Source of the DNA: Pseudomonas reidholzensis
GTDB lineage: Bacteria; Pseudomonadota; Gammaproteobacteria; Pseudomonadales; Pseudomonadaceae
Assembly: GCF_900536025.1 (NCBI RefSeq)
Contig: NZ_UNOZ01000019.1
Coordinates: 124,001-188,000 of the forward strand
Direction of reading: 5' to 3'
Length of the DNA: 64,000 bases
Made by a program: the position numbers and the translations under genes. Shown here in pieces: positions 55,827-64,000 of the stretch (position 1 is its first letter; each line of letters opens with the position of its first letter). The notes under the pieces were generated by a model, which had not been told where the DNA came from, did no database searches, and saw nothing but the letters and a program-made list of their open reading frames with translations.

Positions 55827-58084
55827 GTTACAGCGTGGCGGTGCGCGCCCTGTGTGAGTTCAGCGCCAAGGTCGGTGACCTGGACCTGCGCTTCACGCCT
55901 TCGCCCACCGCCCAGGAGGGCATCGCCGGCCATCGGCGGGTCACGGCCCGCCGCGATGCCGACTATGAGGCCGAGGTGGCGCTGCAGGGGCAGTATCAGA
56001 GCCTGCAGGTGCGCGGCCGTGCCGATGGCTACGACCCGGCGCGCAATCGCCTGGAAGAGATCAAGACCCACCGCGGCGACCTGGCCCGCCAGCCAGCCAA
56101 CCACCGCCAGCTGCACTGGGCCCAGGCCAAGGTCTACGCCTGGCTGCTGTGCCAGGCGCGGCAACTGCCGACCATCGAGGTGGCGCTGGTGTACCTGGAT
56201 GTCGACAGTGATCGGCAGACGCTGATCAGCGAGCAACACAGCGCCGACGACCTGCAACGCTTCTTCGAAACCCAGTGCCAGTGCTTTCTGGCCTGGGCGC
56301 AGGCCCAGGAGCAGCGGTTGGCCGAGCGTGACCGTGGCCTGCAGGCCATGGGCTTTCCTTACGGGCAGTTTCGCCAAGGCCAGCGGCAACTGGCGGAGAC
56401 CCTGTACAAGGCGGTCAGCACCGGCCGCTGCCTGATGGCACAGGCCAGCACCGGCATCGGCAAGACACTCGGCACGCTGTTCCCGTTGCTCAAGGCGATG
56501 GTCCCGCAGCAGCTCGACAAATTGTATTTTCTCACCGCCAAGACCCCCGGCCGCGCACTGGCCCTCGATGCGCTCGCGCAGCTCACTGCGGCCGCTGCCC
56601 AACCGGCCTTGCGCAGCCTTGAGCTGATCGCCCGCGACAAGGCCTGCGAGTACCCCGGCAGTGCCTGCCATGGCGAGTCCTGTGTCTTGGCCAAGGGTTT
56701 CTACGACCGCCTGCCCGCCGCGCGCGAGGCGGCGGCAGCACTGCCGATGCTCAACCGCGAGGCGCTGCGCGAGGTGGCGCTGGCGCACCAGGTCTGCCCC
56801 TATTACCTGGGCCAGGAAATGGCCCGCTGGGTCGACGTGGTGGTGGCCGACTACAACTACTATTTCGACGCCCATGCCTTGCTGTTCGGCCTTGCCCAGG
56901 CCAACCAGTGGCGCGTCGCCGTGCTGGTGGACGAGGCGCATAACCTGGTCGATCGGGGGCGCGGCATGTACAGCGCCAGCCTCGACCAGGGCCAGCTGAT
57001 GGCGCTGCGCCAGAGCAAGCCAGAGGGCCTGGGCAGCGCGCTCGAGCGGCTCAACCGGCAATGGAACGCGCTGTACAAGGACCAGCGTGCGCCATACCAG
57101 GCCGGCGAGCGTTTGCCAGACGCCTTCGCCCAGGCCCTGCAGCAGTGCATCGGGCTGATCCAGGAGCGCCTCAACCAGACGCCGGCCGGGATCGACCCGC
57201 AGGTCTTGCAGTTCTTCTATCAAGCCCTGCAGTTCAGCCGGGTGGCGGAGCTGTTCGACGAGCACTACCTGTTCGATGTCAGCGTGCGCGACGGCCCGCG
57301 CAAACGTCGCCTGGCCACCCTGTGCCTGCGCAATGTGGTGCCGGCACGCCTGCTCGGGCCACGCATGCGTGCGGCGCGCAGCGTCACCTTGTTTTCCGCC
57401 ACCTTGAGCCCGCGGCAGTATTACGCCGACCTGCTGGGGATGCCCGCCGACACCGCCTGGCTGGACGTCGCGGCGCCGTTTCGGGCCGAGCAGCTGGACG
57501 TGCGCATCATCAGCCAGATCTCCACCCGGTATCAGCAGCGCCAGGCATCGCTGGCACCGATCGTCGAGCTGATCGCCGAGCAATACCAGCGTCAGCCGGG
57601 CAACTACCTGGCGTTTTTCAGCAGCTTCGAATACCTGCGACAGGTCGCCGGGCTGTTGGCCGAGCGCTATCCCGCGTTGCCGCGCTGGGAGCAGGCGGCG
57701 GGCATGGACGAAGCGGCGCGCCAGGGCTTTCTCCAGCGCTTCGTGCCCGACGGCCAGGGCATCGGCTTTGCCGTGCTGGGTGGCGCCTTCGGTGAAGGCG
57801 TCGATCTGCCGGGCACGCGCTTGATCGGGGCGTTCGTCGCGACCTTGGGCCTGCCCCAGGTCAACCCGGTCAATGAGCAGTTCAAGCAGCGCCTCGGCCG
57901 GCAGTTCGGCGCCGGCTTCGACTATGCCTACCTGTACCCCGGCGTGCGCAAGGTGATCCAGGCGGCAGGGCGGGTGATCCGCGGTGACCAGGACCGCGGC
58001 GTGCTGCTGCTGATCGACGAACGCTTCGCCGAACCGCGGGTGCAACAGATGTTCCCCAACTGGTGGCAGACGGCCTGCGAATAA
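55823..58084 (+). CDS. XPD/DinG-type Fe-S helicase with N-terminal nuclease-like domain
   Basis: 753 aa. The N-terminal part has a PD-(D/E)xK pattern of the Cas4/RecB type: Asp68, Glu79-Ile-Lys81, and Gln101-x3-Tyr105. Then Walker A ASTGIGKT at 208-215, Fe-S Cys at 275, 282, 287 and 325, and DEAH at 370-373. Later helicase motifs include TLFSATLSPRQYY, GAFGEGVDLPG and QAAGRVIRGDQDRG. Members of the XPD family move 5' to 3' on DNA. Translation is coupled to the FAN1-type gene, so nuclease and helicase probably act together in damage repair. Confidence 0.9.
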   Translation: MSYSVAVRALCEFSAKVGDLDLRFTPSPTAQEGIAGHRRVTARRDADYEAEVALQGQYQSLQVRGRADGYDPARNRLEEIKTHRGDLARQPANHRQLHWAQAKVYAWLLCQARQLPTIEVALVYLDVDSDRQTLISEQHSADDLQRFFETQCQCFLAWAQAQEQRLAERDRGLQAMGFPYGQFRQGQRQLAETLYKAVSTGRCLMAQASTGIGKTLGTLFPLLKAMVPQQLDKLYFLTAKTPGRALALDALAQLTAAAAQPALRSLELIARDKACEYPGSACHGESCVLAKGFYDRLPAAREAAAALPMLNREALREVALAHQVCPYYLGQEMARWVDVVVADYNYYFDAHALLFGLAQANQWRVAVLVDEAHNLVDRGRGMYSASLDQGQLMALRQSKPEGLGSALERLNRQWNALYKDQRAPYQAGERLPDAFAQALQQCIGLIQERLNQTPAGIDPQVLQFFYQALQFSRVAELFDEHYLFDVSVRDGPRKRRLATLCLRNVVPARLLGPRMRAARSVTLFSATLSPRQYYADLLGMPADTAWLDVAAPFRAEQLDVRIISQISTRYQQRQASLAPIVELIAEQYQRQPGNYLAFFSSFEYLRQVAGLLAERYPALPRWEQAAGMDEAARQGFLQRFVPDGQGIGFAVLGGAFGEGVDLPGTRLIGAFVATLGLPQVNPVNEQFKQRLGRQFGAGFDYAYLYPGVRKVIQAAGRVIRGDQDRGVLLLIDERFAEPRVQQMFPNWWQTACE

Positions 58085-58170
58085 TCCCTGGGCGCCCCAT
58101 CGCACGGCATTGCAACTCCCAGTACACTGCGCGTTCCAACACCTACATTCGTTGAACTCGAGGTTCTTGC

Positions 58171-59808
58171 ATGACGCTCAGTCCTTTGGCAGGCAAGCCG
58201 GCTCCGGCCAGCGTGCTGGTCGATATCCCCCGCCTGCTGACCGCCTACTACACCGGCCGCCCCGATGCGTCCGTCGCAGCCCAGCGCGTGGCCTTTGGCA
58301 CGTCGGGGCACCGGGGTACGTCCCTGGAGCTGAGTTTCAACCAAGACCATGTCCTGGCCATCACCCAGGCCATCTGCCTGTACCGCCAGGCCCAGGGCTA
58401 CGATGGCCCGCTGTTCATCGGTGCCGACACCCACGCGCTGTCCGCGCCGGCGGCGGCCAGTGCGCTCGAGGTGCTGGCGGCCAACGGCGTGCAGGTGATG
58501 GTGTCCAAGGACGACGAGTACACCCCGACCCCGGCGGTGTCGCACGCGATTCTCTGCCATAACCGTGGCCGCCAGAACGGCCTGGCCGACGGCATCGTGA
58601 TTACCCCGTCGCACAACCCGCCACAGAGCGGCGGCTTCAAGTACAACCCGCCCAACGGTGGCCCGGCCGACAGCGACGTGACCAAGTGGGTCGAGGCCAA
58701 GGCCAACGAACTGCTGGCCGCCGGCCTCGCTGGCGTCAAGCGTATGGATTACGCCGAGGCGCTCAAGGCGCCGACCACCCAGCGCCATGACTACATCGCG
58801 CACTATGTCGCCGACTTGGAAAACGTCATCGACTTCGACGTGATCCGCGCGGCCAACCTGCGCCTGGGCGTCGATCCGCTGGGCGGGGCAGGGGTGCGCT
58901 ACTGGCAGGCGATCGCCGACCACTACCGCTTGAACCTGGAAGTGGTCAACAGCGAGGTCGACCCGACCTTCCGCTTCATGACCGTCGACTGGGATGGCCA
59001 GATCCGCATGGACCCGTCCTCGCCGTACGCCATGCAGGGCCTGATCGGCCTGCGCGATCGCTTCGATGTGGCCTTCGCCTGCGACCCGGACCATGACCGC
59101 CATGGCATTGTCACGGCAGATGGCCTGTTGGCGCCGAACAACTACCTGGCAGTGACCATCGACTACCTGTTCCGTAACCGCCCGCAATGGCGCAGCGACG
59201 CCGCGGTGGGCAAGACCGTGGTCAGCAGCGGCCTGATCGACCGGGTGACCGCGCGCCTGGGGCGTGAGCTGTTCGAGGTGCCGGTCGGCTTCAAGTACTT
59301 CGCCCAAGGGCTGTACGACGGCTCGCTGGGCTTTGGCGGCGAGGAGAGTGCCGGGGCGTCGTTCCTGCGGCGTGACGGCTCGGTCTGGGCGACCGACAAG
59401 GACGGGCTGATCCCGGCGTTGCTGGCGGCCGAGATGACCGCGCGTACCGGGCGTAATCCGAGCCAGGCCTATAACGACCTGACCGATGCCCTGGGCAAGC
59501 CGTTCGCCACCCGTGTCGAGGCCAAGGCGGATGTGCGCCAGAAGGCCTTGCTGAGCAAGCTGGCGCCAGAGCAGGTGAAGTCCACCGAGTTGGCCGGCGA
59601 GCCGATCGTGCAGGTGTTGAGCCATGCGCCGGGCAATGGCCAGGCGATTGGCGGGCTCAAGGTGATGACCGCCAACGGCTGGTTCGCCGCGCGGCCTTCC
59701 GGGACCGAAGACATCTACAAGATCTACGCCGAGAGCTTTATCGACGAGGCGCATTTGCAGCGCCTGGTGCAAGAGGCTCAGGCCTTGGTCGATGCGGCGA
59801 TTGCCTGA
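58171..59808 (+). CDS. pgm: Phosphoglucomutase (alpha-D-glucose phosphate-specific)
   Basis: 545 aa. The phospho-serine loop [11 protein letters not shown] (Ser147), metal loop DPDHDRHG, sugar loop GFGGEESAG and phosphate loop [10 protein letters not shown] are all present. It interconverts glucose 1-phosphate and glucose 6-phosphate, linking central metabolism with glycogen, trehalose and envelope sugars. It has its own start after an 86-base gap and ends before a REP pair. Confidence 0.96.
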   Translation: MTLSPLAGKPAPASVLVDIPRLLTAYYTGRPDASVAAQRVAFGTSGHRGTSLELSFNQDHVLAITQAICLYRQAQGYDGPLFIGADTHALSAPAAASALEVLAANGVQVMVSKDDEYTPTPAVSHAILCHNRGRQNGLADGIVITPSHNPPQSGGFKYNPPNGGPADSDVTKWVEAKANELLAAGLAGVKRMDYAEALKAPTTQRHDYIAHYVADLENVIDFDVIRAANLRLGVDPLGGAGVRYWQAIADHYRLNLEVVNSEVDPTFRFMTVDWDGQIRMDPSSPYAMQGLIGLRDRFDVAFACDPDHDRHGIVTADGLLAPNNYLAVTIDYLFRNRPQWRSDAAVGKTVVSSGLIDRVTARLGRELFEVPVGFKYFAQGLYDGSLGFGGEESAGASFLRRDGSVWATDKDGLIPALLAAEMTARTGRNPSQAYNDLTDALGKPFATRVEAKADVRQKALLSKLAPEQVKSTELAGEPIVQVLSHAPGNGQAIGGLKVMTANGWFAARPSGTEDIYKIYAESFIDEAHLQRLVQEAQALVDAAIA

Positions 59809-59854
59809 AGCTGACAACACCTAGTTAGACATTTGGCGCTTGCGCCAATGCAAC

Positions 59855-59908
59855 CGCGGGGCAAGCCCGCTCCCACGTCGGCTTTCGTGGGAGCGGGCTT
59901 GCCCCGCG
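59855..59908. repeat. REP palindrome pair after pgm
   Basis: Two 23-base arms (59855-59877 and 59886-59908) are perfect inverted copies carrying the REP core GGGCAAGCCCGCTCCCAC. A small hairpin GGCGC-TT-GCGCC lies at 59835-59846. The pair probably also serves as the pgm transcript end. Confidence 0.88.
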
Positions 59909-59979
59909 ATGGCTTTAGCCCAGTCAAAGACATTCCCTCCCCAAAAAACCACTATTTACATAGCCTGCTAATCAAGGCT

Positions 59980-60007
59980 TTGACATTCACTGCCTAGGCA
60001 GTAATAT
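59980..60007 (+). promoter_or_regulatory. Sigma-70 promoter with palindromic MarR operator in the spacer
   Basis: TTGACA (59980-59985) and TAATAT (60002-60007) are 16 bases apart. The perfect palindrome ACTGCCTAGGCAGT (59989-60002) lies between them, so a bound repressor would cover the promoter. It precedes the marR-emrA-emrB operon by 28 bases. Confidence 0.8.
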
Positions 60008-60034
60008 TTATACACATCTACCCGAGCCGCCCCG

Positions 60035-60508
60035 ATGTCCCATTTCACTCCGGATAATTTCCAGACCTGCGCCATCGGCATGCTGCTGGGTCGCGCCGCG
60101 ATCCTCAAGGACCGCATCCTCGACTGGCACCTGGAAAGCGAAGGCGTCACCGCCGCGCAGTTCAAGGTGCTGATCATCGTCACCCAGTACCAGGTCGACA
60201 CCCCCGCTGAGCTGTGTCGCTACCTGGGCCTGGACAGCGGTTCGATGACCCGCATGCTCGACCGCCTCGAGCTCAAGGGTCTGATCCTGCGCACGCGCTG
60301 CCCAGAAGACCGGCGCCAGGTGCGCCTGGCGCTGACCGCCGACGGCCAGCGCCTGGCCGACCGCTTGCCGGAGATCGGCGCGGCGGCGATGAACGAACTG
60401 GTCGGCGTGCTCCAGGCCGAGGAGCTGAAAACCCTCGAAAGCCTGCTGGCCAAGGTGCTCCTGAACGCTGGCGACCCCCTGACGATCCGCCGCTTCGGCG
60501 ATCGTTGA
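60035..60508 (+). CDS. MarR family repressor of the EmrAB operon
   Basis: 157 aa. The winged-helix part TPAELCRYLGLDSGSMTRMLDRLELKGLI is split here as the DNA-binding helices and reads on into the wing LRTRCPEDRRQVRLALT, the MarR hallmark. It lies 31 bases before the emrA-type gene. The promoter palindrome suggests autorepression relieved by an exported compound, as in MprA/EmrR. Confidence 0.9.
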   Translation: MSHFTPDNFQTCAIGMLLGRAAILKDRILDWHLESEGVTAAQFKVLIIVTQYQVDTPAELCRYLGLDSGSMTRMLDRLELKGLILRTRCPEDRRQVRLALTADGQRLADRLPEIGAAAMNELVGVLQAEELKTLESLLAKVLLNAGDPLTIRRFGDR

Positions 60509-60539
60509 TCCCTGTTACGACATTTTTCAAGGTACTGCC

Positions 60540-61733
60540 ATGGCTACTCCCGCGGACACATCCCAACCCACGCCGGCGCCCGAGGCCTCGGCCAAGCGCA
60601 AGACCTGGCTGCTCGCCCTGCTGGTCCTGGTGATCCTCGGCGGTGCCGGCATCTGGGCCTGGCACAGCCTGGTCGGGCGCTGGCACGAGAGCACCGATGA
60701 CGCCTACGTCAACGGCAACGTGGTGGAAATCACCCCGCTGGTGACCGGCACCGTCATCAGCATTGGCGCCGACGATGGCGACCTGGTGCATGCCGGCCAG
60801 GTGCTGCTGCAGTTCGACCCCGCCGACAGCGAAGTCGCGGTGCAGGCCGCCGAGGCCAAGCTGGCGCGCACCGTGCGTGAAACACGCGGTCTGTACAGCA
60901 ATGTCGACGCGCTCAAGGCGCAACTGCAAAGCCGCGCGGCCGAACTCAAGAAGGCCCGTGACAACTACAACCGGCGCAAGGTGCTGGCCGACAGCGGGGC
61001 GATCGCCGCCGAAGAAATCTCCCACGCCCACGATGACCTGACCTCGGCCCAGAGCGCCCTGGACAACGCCCGTCAGCAGCTCAACACCAGCACCGCGCTG
61101 GTCGACGACACCGTTGTGGCGTCGCACCCTGAGGTCATGGCGGCCGCCGCCGACCTGCGCCAGGCCTACCTCGACCATGCCCGCACCACCCTGGTGGCAC
61201 CGGTCACCGGTTACGTCGCCAAGCGCACCGTGCAGCTCGGTCAGCGCCTGCAGCCCGGCACCGCGACCATGGCGGTGATCCCGCTGGAGCAGGTGTGGAT
61301 CGACGCCAACTTCAAGGAAACCCAGCTGCGCGACATGCGCATCGGCCAGCCGGTGGAAATCAGTGCCGACCTGTATGGCAGCGAGGTGAAGTACACCGGC
61401 ACCATCGACAGCCTCGGCGCGGGCACCGGCAGCGCGTTTGCCTTGCTGCCGGCACAGAACGCCACCGGCAACTGGATCAAGATCGTCCAGCGGGTACCGG
61501 TACGCATCCACCTGAGCCCCGAGCAGCTCAAAAACCATCCATTGCGCATCGGCCTGTCGACCGTGGTCGAGGTCGACCTACATGACCAGAGCGGCCCGAC
61601 CCTGGCCCAGCAACCGCCGCAGCAGGCCAGCTACACCACCCAGGTGTATGACCGGCAGCTGGTCGAGGCCGACCAGATGATCGCGCGGCTGATCCACGCC
61701 AACAGTGCCTCGGGCAAGACGGCGCTGCGATGA
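60540..61733 (+). CDS. emrA: EmrA-type efflux membrane fusion protein
   Basis: 397 aa. One N-terminal membrane anchor (WLLALLVLVILGGAGIWAW) is followed by STDDAYVNGNVVEITPLVTG, typical of EmrA/HlyD. A long Ala/Gln-rich helical hairpin and the second lipoyl half LVAPVTGYVAKRTVQLGQRL complete the fold. It links the inner-membrane pump EmrB to an outer-membrane channel, which is not encoded here. The stop overlaps the emrB start (ATGA). Confidence 0.92.
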   Translation: MATPADTSQPTPAPEASAKRKTWLLALLVLVILGGAGIWAWHSLVGRWHESTDDAYVNGNVVEITPLVTGTVISIGADDGDLVHAGQVLLQFDPADSEVAVQAAEAKLARTVRETRGLYSNVDALKAQLQSRAAELKKARDNYNRRKVLADSGAIAAEEISHAHDDLTSAQSALDNARQQLNTSTALVDDTVVASHPEVMAAAADLRQAYLDHARTTLVAPVTGYVAKRTVQLGQRLQPGTATMAVIPLEQVWIDANFKETQLRDMRIGQPVEISADLYGSEVKYTGTIDSLGAGTGSAFALLPAQNATGNWIKIVQRVPVRIHLSPEQLKNHPLRIGLSTVVEVDLHDQSGPTLAQQPPQQASYTTQVYDRQLVEADQMIARLIHANSASGKTALR

Positions 61734-63265
61734 GCAACACCGCCGCCGCGCAGTTCACCCCGCCGAGCCTGCTGCTGACCACCATCGGCCTGTCGCTGGC
61801 GACGTTCATGCAGGTGCTCGACACCACCATTGCCAACGTCGCCTTGCCGACCATTTCCGGCAACCTGGGGGTCAGCTACGAGCAGGGCACCTGGGTCATC
61901 ACCTCGTTTGCCGTGAGCAACGCCATCGCCTTGCCGCTGACCGGCTGGCTGAGCCGGCGCTTCGGCGAGGTCAAGCTGTTCATCTGGGCCACGCTGCTGT
62001 TCGTGATGGCGTCGTTTCTCTGCGGTATCGCCCAGTCGATGCCGGAGCTGGTGGGTTTTCGGGTCCTCCAGGGCGTGGTCGCCGGGCCCTTGTACCCGAT
62101 GACCCAGACGTTGCTGATCGCGGTCTACCCGCCGGCCAAACGGGGGATGGCGCTGGCCTTGCTGGCGATGGTCACGGTGGTCGCACCGATTGCCGGGCCA
62201 ATCCTGGGCGGCTGGATCACCGACAGTTACAGCTGGCCGTGGATCTTCTTCATCAACGTGCCGATCGGCCTGTTCGCCGCCGCCGTGGTCCGCCAGCAGA
62301 TGCGCACGCGGCCGGTGGTGACCAGCCGCCAGCCGATGGACTATATCGGCCTGATCACCTTGATCATCGGCGTCGGCGCCTTGCAGGTAGTGCTCGACAA
62401 GGGCAACGACCTGGACTGGTTCGAGTCGTCGTTCATCATTGTCGGCAGCCTGATTTCAGTGGTGTTCCTGGCCATTTTCGTGATCTGGGAGCTGACCGAT
62501 CGCCACCCGGTGGTCAACCTGCGGCTGTTCGCCCACCGCAATTTTCGCATCGGCACCATCGTGCTGGTGGGCGGGTATGCGGGCTTCTTCGGCATCAACC
62601 TGATCCTGCCCCAGTGGCTGCAGACGCAGATGGGCTACACCGCCACCTGGGCTGGCCTGGCCGTGGCGCCGATCGGCCTGTTGCCGGTGATCATGTCGCC
62701 GTTCGTGGGCAAGTACGCGCACCGCTTCGACCTGCGCGTGCTGGCGGGCCTGGCGTTCCTGGCGATTGGTGCCAGCTGCTACATGCGCGCCGGCTTCACC
62801 AGTGAGGTGGACTTCCAGCACATCGCCCTGGTGCAGCTGTTCATGGGCATCGGTGTGGCGCTGTTCTTCATGCCGACCCTGAGCATCCTGCTCTCCGACC
62901 TGCCGCCGCAGCAGATCGCCGATGGCTCGGGCCTGGCGACCTTCCTGCGGACCTTGGGCGGCAGCTTTGCCGCGTCGCTGACCACCTGGATCTGGATCCG
63001 CCGCGCCGACCAGCACCATGCCTACCTCAGCGAGCACATCAGCCAGTACGACCCGGCCACCCGGCACACCCTGGAGCAGCTCGGCGGGGCCGGCCCACAG
63101 AGCTACGCGCAGCTGGAGCAGATCCTCAACGGCCAGGCGTACATGATGTCGACGGTGGACTATTTCACCCTGATGACCTGGGTGTTTGCCGGGCTGATCC
63201 TGCTGGTGTGGTTCGCCAAGCCGCCGTTTACCGCCAAGGCCGGGCCTGCTTCGGCCGGGCATTGA
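61730..63265 (+). CDS. emrB: EmrB/QacA-type MFS multidrug transporter (DHA2)
   Basis: 511 aa with fourteen hydrophobic segments, the DHA2 number. The DHA2 marks are present: LATFMQVLDTTIANVALPTI in TM1, TGWLSRRFGEVKLF in the first loop and VAPIAGPILGGWITD in TM5. It exports hydrophobic drugs or toxic metabolites with proton exchange together with the EmrA-type protein. Last gene of the operon. Confidence 0.93.
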   Translation: MSNTAAAQFTPPSLLLTTIGLSLATFMQVLDTTIANVALPTISGNLGVSYEQGTWVITSFAVSNAIALPLTGWLSRRFGEVKLFIWATLLFVMASFLCGIAQSMPELVGFRVLQGVVAGPLYPMTQTLLIAVYPPAKRGMALALLAMVTVVAPIAGPILGGWITDSYSWPWIFFINVPIGLFAAAVVRQQMRTRPVVTSRQPMDYIGLITLIIGVGALQVVLDKGNDLDWFESSFIIVGSLISVVFLAIFVIWELTDRHPVVNLRLFAHRNFRIGTIVLVGGYAGFFGINLILPQWLQTQMGYTATWAGLAVAPIGLLPVIMSPFVGKYAHRFDLRVLAGLAFLAIGASCYMRAGFTSEVDFQHIALVQLFMGIGVALFFMPTLSILLSDLPPQQIADGSGLATFLRTLGGSFAASLTTWIWIRRADQHHAYLSEHISQYDPATRHTLEQLGGAGPQSYAQLEQILNGQAYMMSTVDYFTLMTWVFAGLILLVWFAKPPFTAKAGPASAGH

Positions 63266-63536
63266 AGTATAGGGTCACCGACGGTGGGCGTGGCGGCGGC
63301 AGTCATGCACTGTGCCGTTTGCCCCGACCATCGTCGGTGATGGCTGCCAGCCTTGAACGCCCCAACTCGGCGATTACTGGGATAGTTGCCGGGGGTGGGG
63401 CATTTCGATTGTTGGGCTTATCCGTTCGGTGTGGTGCGGCCACTGGCCCCTTCCGCCCTTACGGCGGGTCACTTTTTTTCTTGGAAAAAAGTAACCAAAA
63501 ACCGCTTGCTCCTGCATCCGGCCCTTCGCTGCGCTA

Positions 63537-63988
63537 CGGGTTCCCTCACTCCGGCCTTGCTCCCGTGAGGACCGCGCCGGACGGGCCTTCCTGGCCCGCG
63601 GCGCTTGCCGGCCATCCATGGCCGTCACCTCACTCCGCAAGACCTCCGTTCGGCCTCCTGAAGTCGCGGTAGATCAAGATCACAAGCCAGATCAAGGGCC
63701 AGATCAAGTGCCAGGGCAACGGCTGGCGAATCGCTGCGCTCTCGCTTGTTTATAAGGGCGGTACAGCGCGTCAGCGCCAGAATTTGTATTGGCAGTGCCG
63801 GCCTCTTCGCGGGTAAACCCGCTCCCACAGGTTATCTGCTGACTGTAAGGCCACTGCGGTCCCTGTGGGAGCGGGTTTACCCGCGAAGAGGCCAAGCTAT
63901 CCGCCACCATTGCCACTGTCGAAGATAACGCCAGCCCAGGCGCCACCCCTAACTTGGCGACCTCAGAAGGCCGGAGTGAGGGAACCCG
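63537..63988. repeat. Inverted 20-base ends of a dispersed element
   Basis: CGGGTTCCCTCACTCCGGCC at 63537-63556 recurs as its exact inverse at 63969-63988, next to the window edge. The REP pair lies between the two copies. The second copy continues beyond the window. Confidence 0.65.
63800..63893. repeat. REP pair with perfect 32-base arms
   Basis: 63800-63831 and 63862-63893 are perfect inverted copies (core GCGGGTAAACCCGCTCCCAC), separated by 30 bases. The type is the same as the other REP elements in the window but with AAA instead of AAG in the centre. Confidence 0.9.
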
Positions 63989-64000
63989 CGGTTTTGGTGG

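Larger units (their letters stand above)
63266..64000. other. Noncoding dispersed-repeat region
   Basis: No real gene is seen in these 735 bases. From about 63430 to 63720 the sequence has the look of a multi-copy Pseudomonas intergenic element: CGGCGGGTCACTTTTTTTC, GAAAAAAGTAACCAAAAACC, then a Gly/Arg-coding antisense frame and short repeats of AGATCAAG (63671-63707). The window ends in an inverted partial copy of the same element. The REP pair at 63800-63893 lies between them. Confidence 0.6.

Noticed and set aside
55694..58105. Open frame of 803 codons antisense to the helicase
   Set aside because: Low-complexity translation opposite a gene with complete helicase and Fe-S motifs; antisense shadow.
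57928..59820. Open frame of 630 codons antisense to pgm
   Set aside because: Opposite a full phosphoglucomutase with all active-site loops; shadow.
63374..63640. 88-codon open frame on the minus strand at the right edge
   Set aside because: It lies in a dispersed repeat and has Arg/Gly-rich, low-complexity translation; it matches the pattern of over-annotated repeat frames in Pseudomonas.

Overview
The window looks like a chromosomal segment of a Pseudomonas, most likely of the P. putida group. The evidence is the high G+C content, putida-type REP palindromes (GCGGGCTTGCCCGC cores near 6.0, 59.9 and 63.8 kb), a recognisable mexT/mexS pair, many LysR regulators, and the dispersed element at the right edge. 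I saw no rRNA, tRNA, CRISPR array, integrase or transposase.

Layout. 1-3.6 kb: a heterodimeric ABC exporter pair (the second gene runs off the left edge) divergent from a TetR regulator, with an inverted repeat between them. 3.7-7.1 kb: a lipoprotein, an MFS transporter, a DUF3077-like protein, a REP cluster, a broken small gene and a DUF1543 protein. 7.3-11.1 kb: a DddP-type M24 enzyme (DMSP lyase family) in an operon with a GbcA/stachydrine-demethylase-type Rieske oxygenase, divergent from a GcvA-like LysR. 11.2-17.9 kb: NUDIX, PPK2, pstSCAB without phoU and with Pho-box-like sites, then a degenerate Fic-like gene coupled to a HAD gene. 18.2-22.6 kb: an RND pump whose permease gene is frameshifted, plus its adaptor.

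22.6-33.5 kb is a redox/xenobiotic accessory stretch: LysE, RidA, two LysR, a quinone reductase, two aldo/keto reductases (one Tat-exported), an SDR, an OYE-type flavoprotein and two YkgJ-like cysteine-cluster paralogues. 33.7-38.4 kb: XdhC, AraC and an IorAB-type molybdenum hydroxylase. 38.5-43.0 kb: a D-tartrate module of tarD, a DctA-type carrier, an oxaloacetate-decarboxylase-like protein and a LysR. It would run import, D-tartrate to oxaloacetate, then possibly to pyruvate and CO2. 43-45.4 kb: AraC and MFS.

45.4-49.9 kb is the most defence-like part. It holds a yhaV/prlF toxin-antitoxin pair with a palindromic operator, followed by two translationally coupled DUF262 genes, the second also carrying a DUF1524 HNH-like domain (GmrSD/SspE relatives). 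50.2-52.4 kb: mexT and mexS, not linked to mexEF-oprN here. 52.7-58.1 kb: an unrecognised 460-aa protein, then a FAN1-type VRR-NUC nuclease overlapping a nuclease-XPD/DinG-type helicase, with a LexA-like box just upstream of the nuclease gene. 58.2-63.3 kb: phosphoglucomutase, a REP pair and a MarR-EmrA-EmrB efflux operon with a palindrome inside its promoter. 63.3-64 kb: noncoding dispersed repeats.

The strongest leads are the coupled DUF262 pair, the DddP-Rieske operon, the LexA-box nuclease/helicase operon, and the Fic-like protein lacking its catalytic His.
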